A stretch of 64,000 bases of DNA from Globodera rostochiensis (lineage: Eukaryota; Nematoda; Chromadorea; Rhabditida; Heteroderidae): assembly GCA_018350325.1 (NCBI GenBank), contig JAEVLN010000009.1, positions 269,388-333,387 on the forward strand. The letters run 5' to 3'. Numbering within the stretch: position 1 is the stretch's first letter; each line of letters begins with the position of its first letter. Of the stretch, positions 63,182 through 64,000 are shown one piece after another. Made by a program: the position numbers and the translations under genes. A model generated the notes under the pieces. That model saw only the letters and a list, made by a program, of their open reading frames with translations. It searched no databases and was not told the origin of the DNA.

Positions 63182-64000
63182 TTAATGTTTCGTCGCCTCC
63201 GGTGATTCCCATTCCTCTTGACAAATGTCACAATTTTCAAAGGATCGTTCCAAAATCCAAAAACGGCCAAATGCGCCTATGTCTTGCGTGTTCAACCACA
63301 ACTCAGTCCATGGCCAATCACGTGTCGTCGTGTCATTAGCAGCGTAGAAATTGTTCTTAAAATGGAAGTTGGCATGAAAATCGGAAAGGGACTGCAAAAA
63401 TTGCAAACCCTTTTGTCGAACTTGCGTTCGACGAGCAAAGTGAAGAACAAAAAGTCGACAAGTTCAAGACGGTTCCCGTTCAACAAATTGGTGTACTGCT
63501 CGAGACGTTTATCTACAAATTGTTCCATGCCTTGAAGGAGGTTTAGGAGTGTATTCAGGGCCGGGCCGTAGCCTATAAAGATTTCGCGAGGGTGGGGGGA
63601 GGAAAGCCAAAAAAGCCGATTTTAGAAGAGTATAAATTTTTTCTACAAATCCTCAAGACCAAGACCGTATCTAGGCTTTTGGGTTTCGGGTAACCTTCAA
63701 ATAATTCTCAACGGCTCACTAAAACAGAATCCTGTCCCTCCCGATAGCCCACTTAGAACGACCTGCCCGTGTGTTGTGTATAGATGCCGGGATGAGCAGC
63801 ATTTGTTGGCGAAATTGGGCCAGACGAGCGCGCAGCGCAGCCTCGTCCGGATTGCTTTTGCACGTGAAGATGAGGGAGGCCAGGGCGGAACCGTAGGCAA
63901 TGGCCTGGAGGGGGAAGTTTTACCGCAAATGTTAAATCATGCCACCACCAACGCACTCGCAGCGGTCGCTGTCGCATGCCAACAGCGATGTCCTTGCATG
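63182..64000 (-). CDS. TIMM29 homologue, mitochondrial TIM22 complex subunit (partial)
   Basis: TIMM29 is a component of the TIM22 carrier translocase of the inner membrane. The 5' part lies beyond the right edge. Readable exons in order: up to about 63955, CKDIAVGMRQRPLR; 63763-63904, AIAYGSALASLIFTCKSNPD to LIPASIHNTRAG; from 63572, YGPALNTLLNLLQGMEQFVD and NGNRLELVDFLFFTLLVERK; then SLSDFHANFHFKNNFYAAND, IGAFGRFWILERS, ENCDICQEEWE and stop at 63182. The pattern of an ACRD-like start, an N-R turn, RLRxxNLGL-like, and GRWWxLxxxMxxCDINDDEF-like end fits TIMM29. Between LVERKFDK and GLQFLQSL the frame changes: either one A is missing in the AAAA run near 63408, or a 68-nt GT-AG intron (63392-63459) is removed. 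Confidence 0.72.

Noticed and set aside
63360..63546. Plus-strand frame with PFVELAFDEQSEEQKVDKFK ending at a stop near 63546
   Set aside because: It looks protein-like, but the minus strand has phase-consistent exons with TIMM29 resemblance on both sides, so this is probably antisense shadow.

Overview
This window looks like nuclear DNA from a nematode, most likely a plant-parasitic tylenchid such as a cyst nematode. The evidence is the gene set (nematode-type tyrosinase, RBD-1/RBM19, GEX-2/CYFIP, MOG-1/DHX38, SMG-4/UPF3), many introns of only 46-100 bp, at least one GC-AG intron, acceptors of the TTTCAG type just upstream of start codons, and many long homopolymeric G/C tracts. Genes lie on both strands and no clear operon is visible. 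All splice coordinates were read by eye; those given as exact were checked for GT/GC-AG ends and reading phase.

Layout. 1-2260 is a TTTTGGCA-type satellite. 2560-3700 is a decayed MULE transposon with repeat-built inverted ends, preceded by a tRNA-like relic. 4739-6999 (-) is a UPF3/smg-4 homologue. 7558-11511 is a large inverted duplication carrying two unequal copies of an unusual gene. Copy A (+, 7584-8341) has 7 exons and copy B (-, 9255-11484) has 19. Their variable middle is a tandem array in which each 51-54 nt protein repeat is its own exon followed by its own 46-47 nt intron. 12199-18235 (+) is DHX38/PRP16 (mog-1). 18900-22482 (-) is a secreted tyrosinase. 23814-25146 (-) is a DHHC palmitoyltransferase. 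26652 to about 29625 (-) is RBM19/rbd-1. 30167-38299 (+) is CYFIP/gex-2, with a 20-copy poly-C minisatellite in one intron. 38764-41408 (-) is the glucosidase II beta subunit. 42776-46587 (-) encodes a nuclear protein with an AT-hook and a pogo-transposase-like helix-turn-helix. 46588-56580 is about 10 kb without recognisable genes, rich in satellites and poly-G. 56581-62289 (-) is mitochondrial polynucleotide phosphorylase. 63182 to the window edge (-) is a TIMM29 homologue.

Most genes are conserved housekeeping functions: mRNA splicing, NMD, rRNA processing, ER quality control, the WAVE complex, and mitochondrial RNA decay and import. The standout is the 7.6-11.5 kb locus. Every exon from the third to the last-but-one is phase 1-1, so repeat modules can be gained, lost or reordered without breaking the frame. 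The same 17-residue module also occurs fused without introns in one exon of copy B. This design recalls the hyper-variable (HYP) effectors of potato cyst nematodes, but that identity is an inference that could not be tested here.
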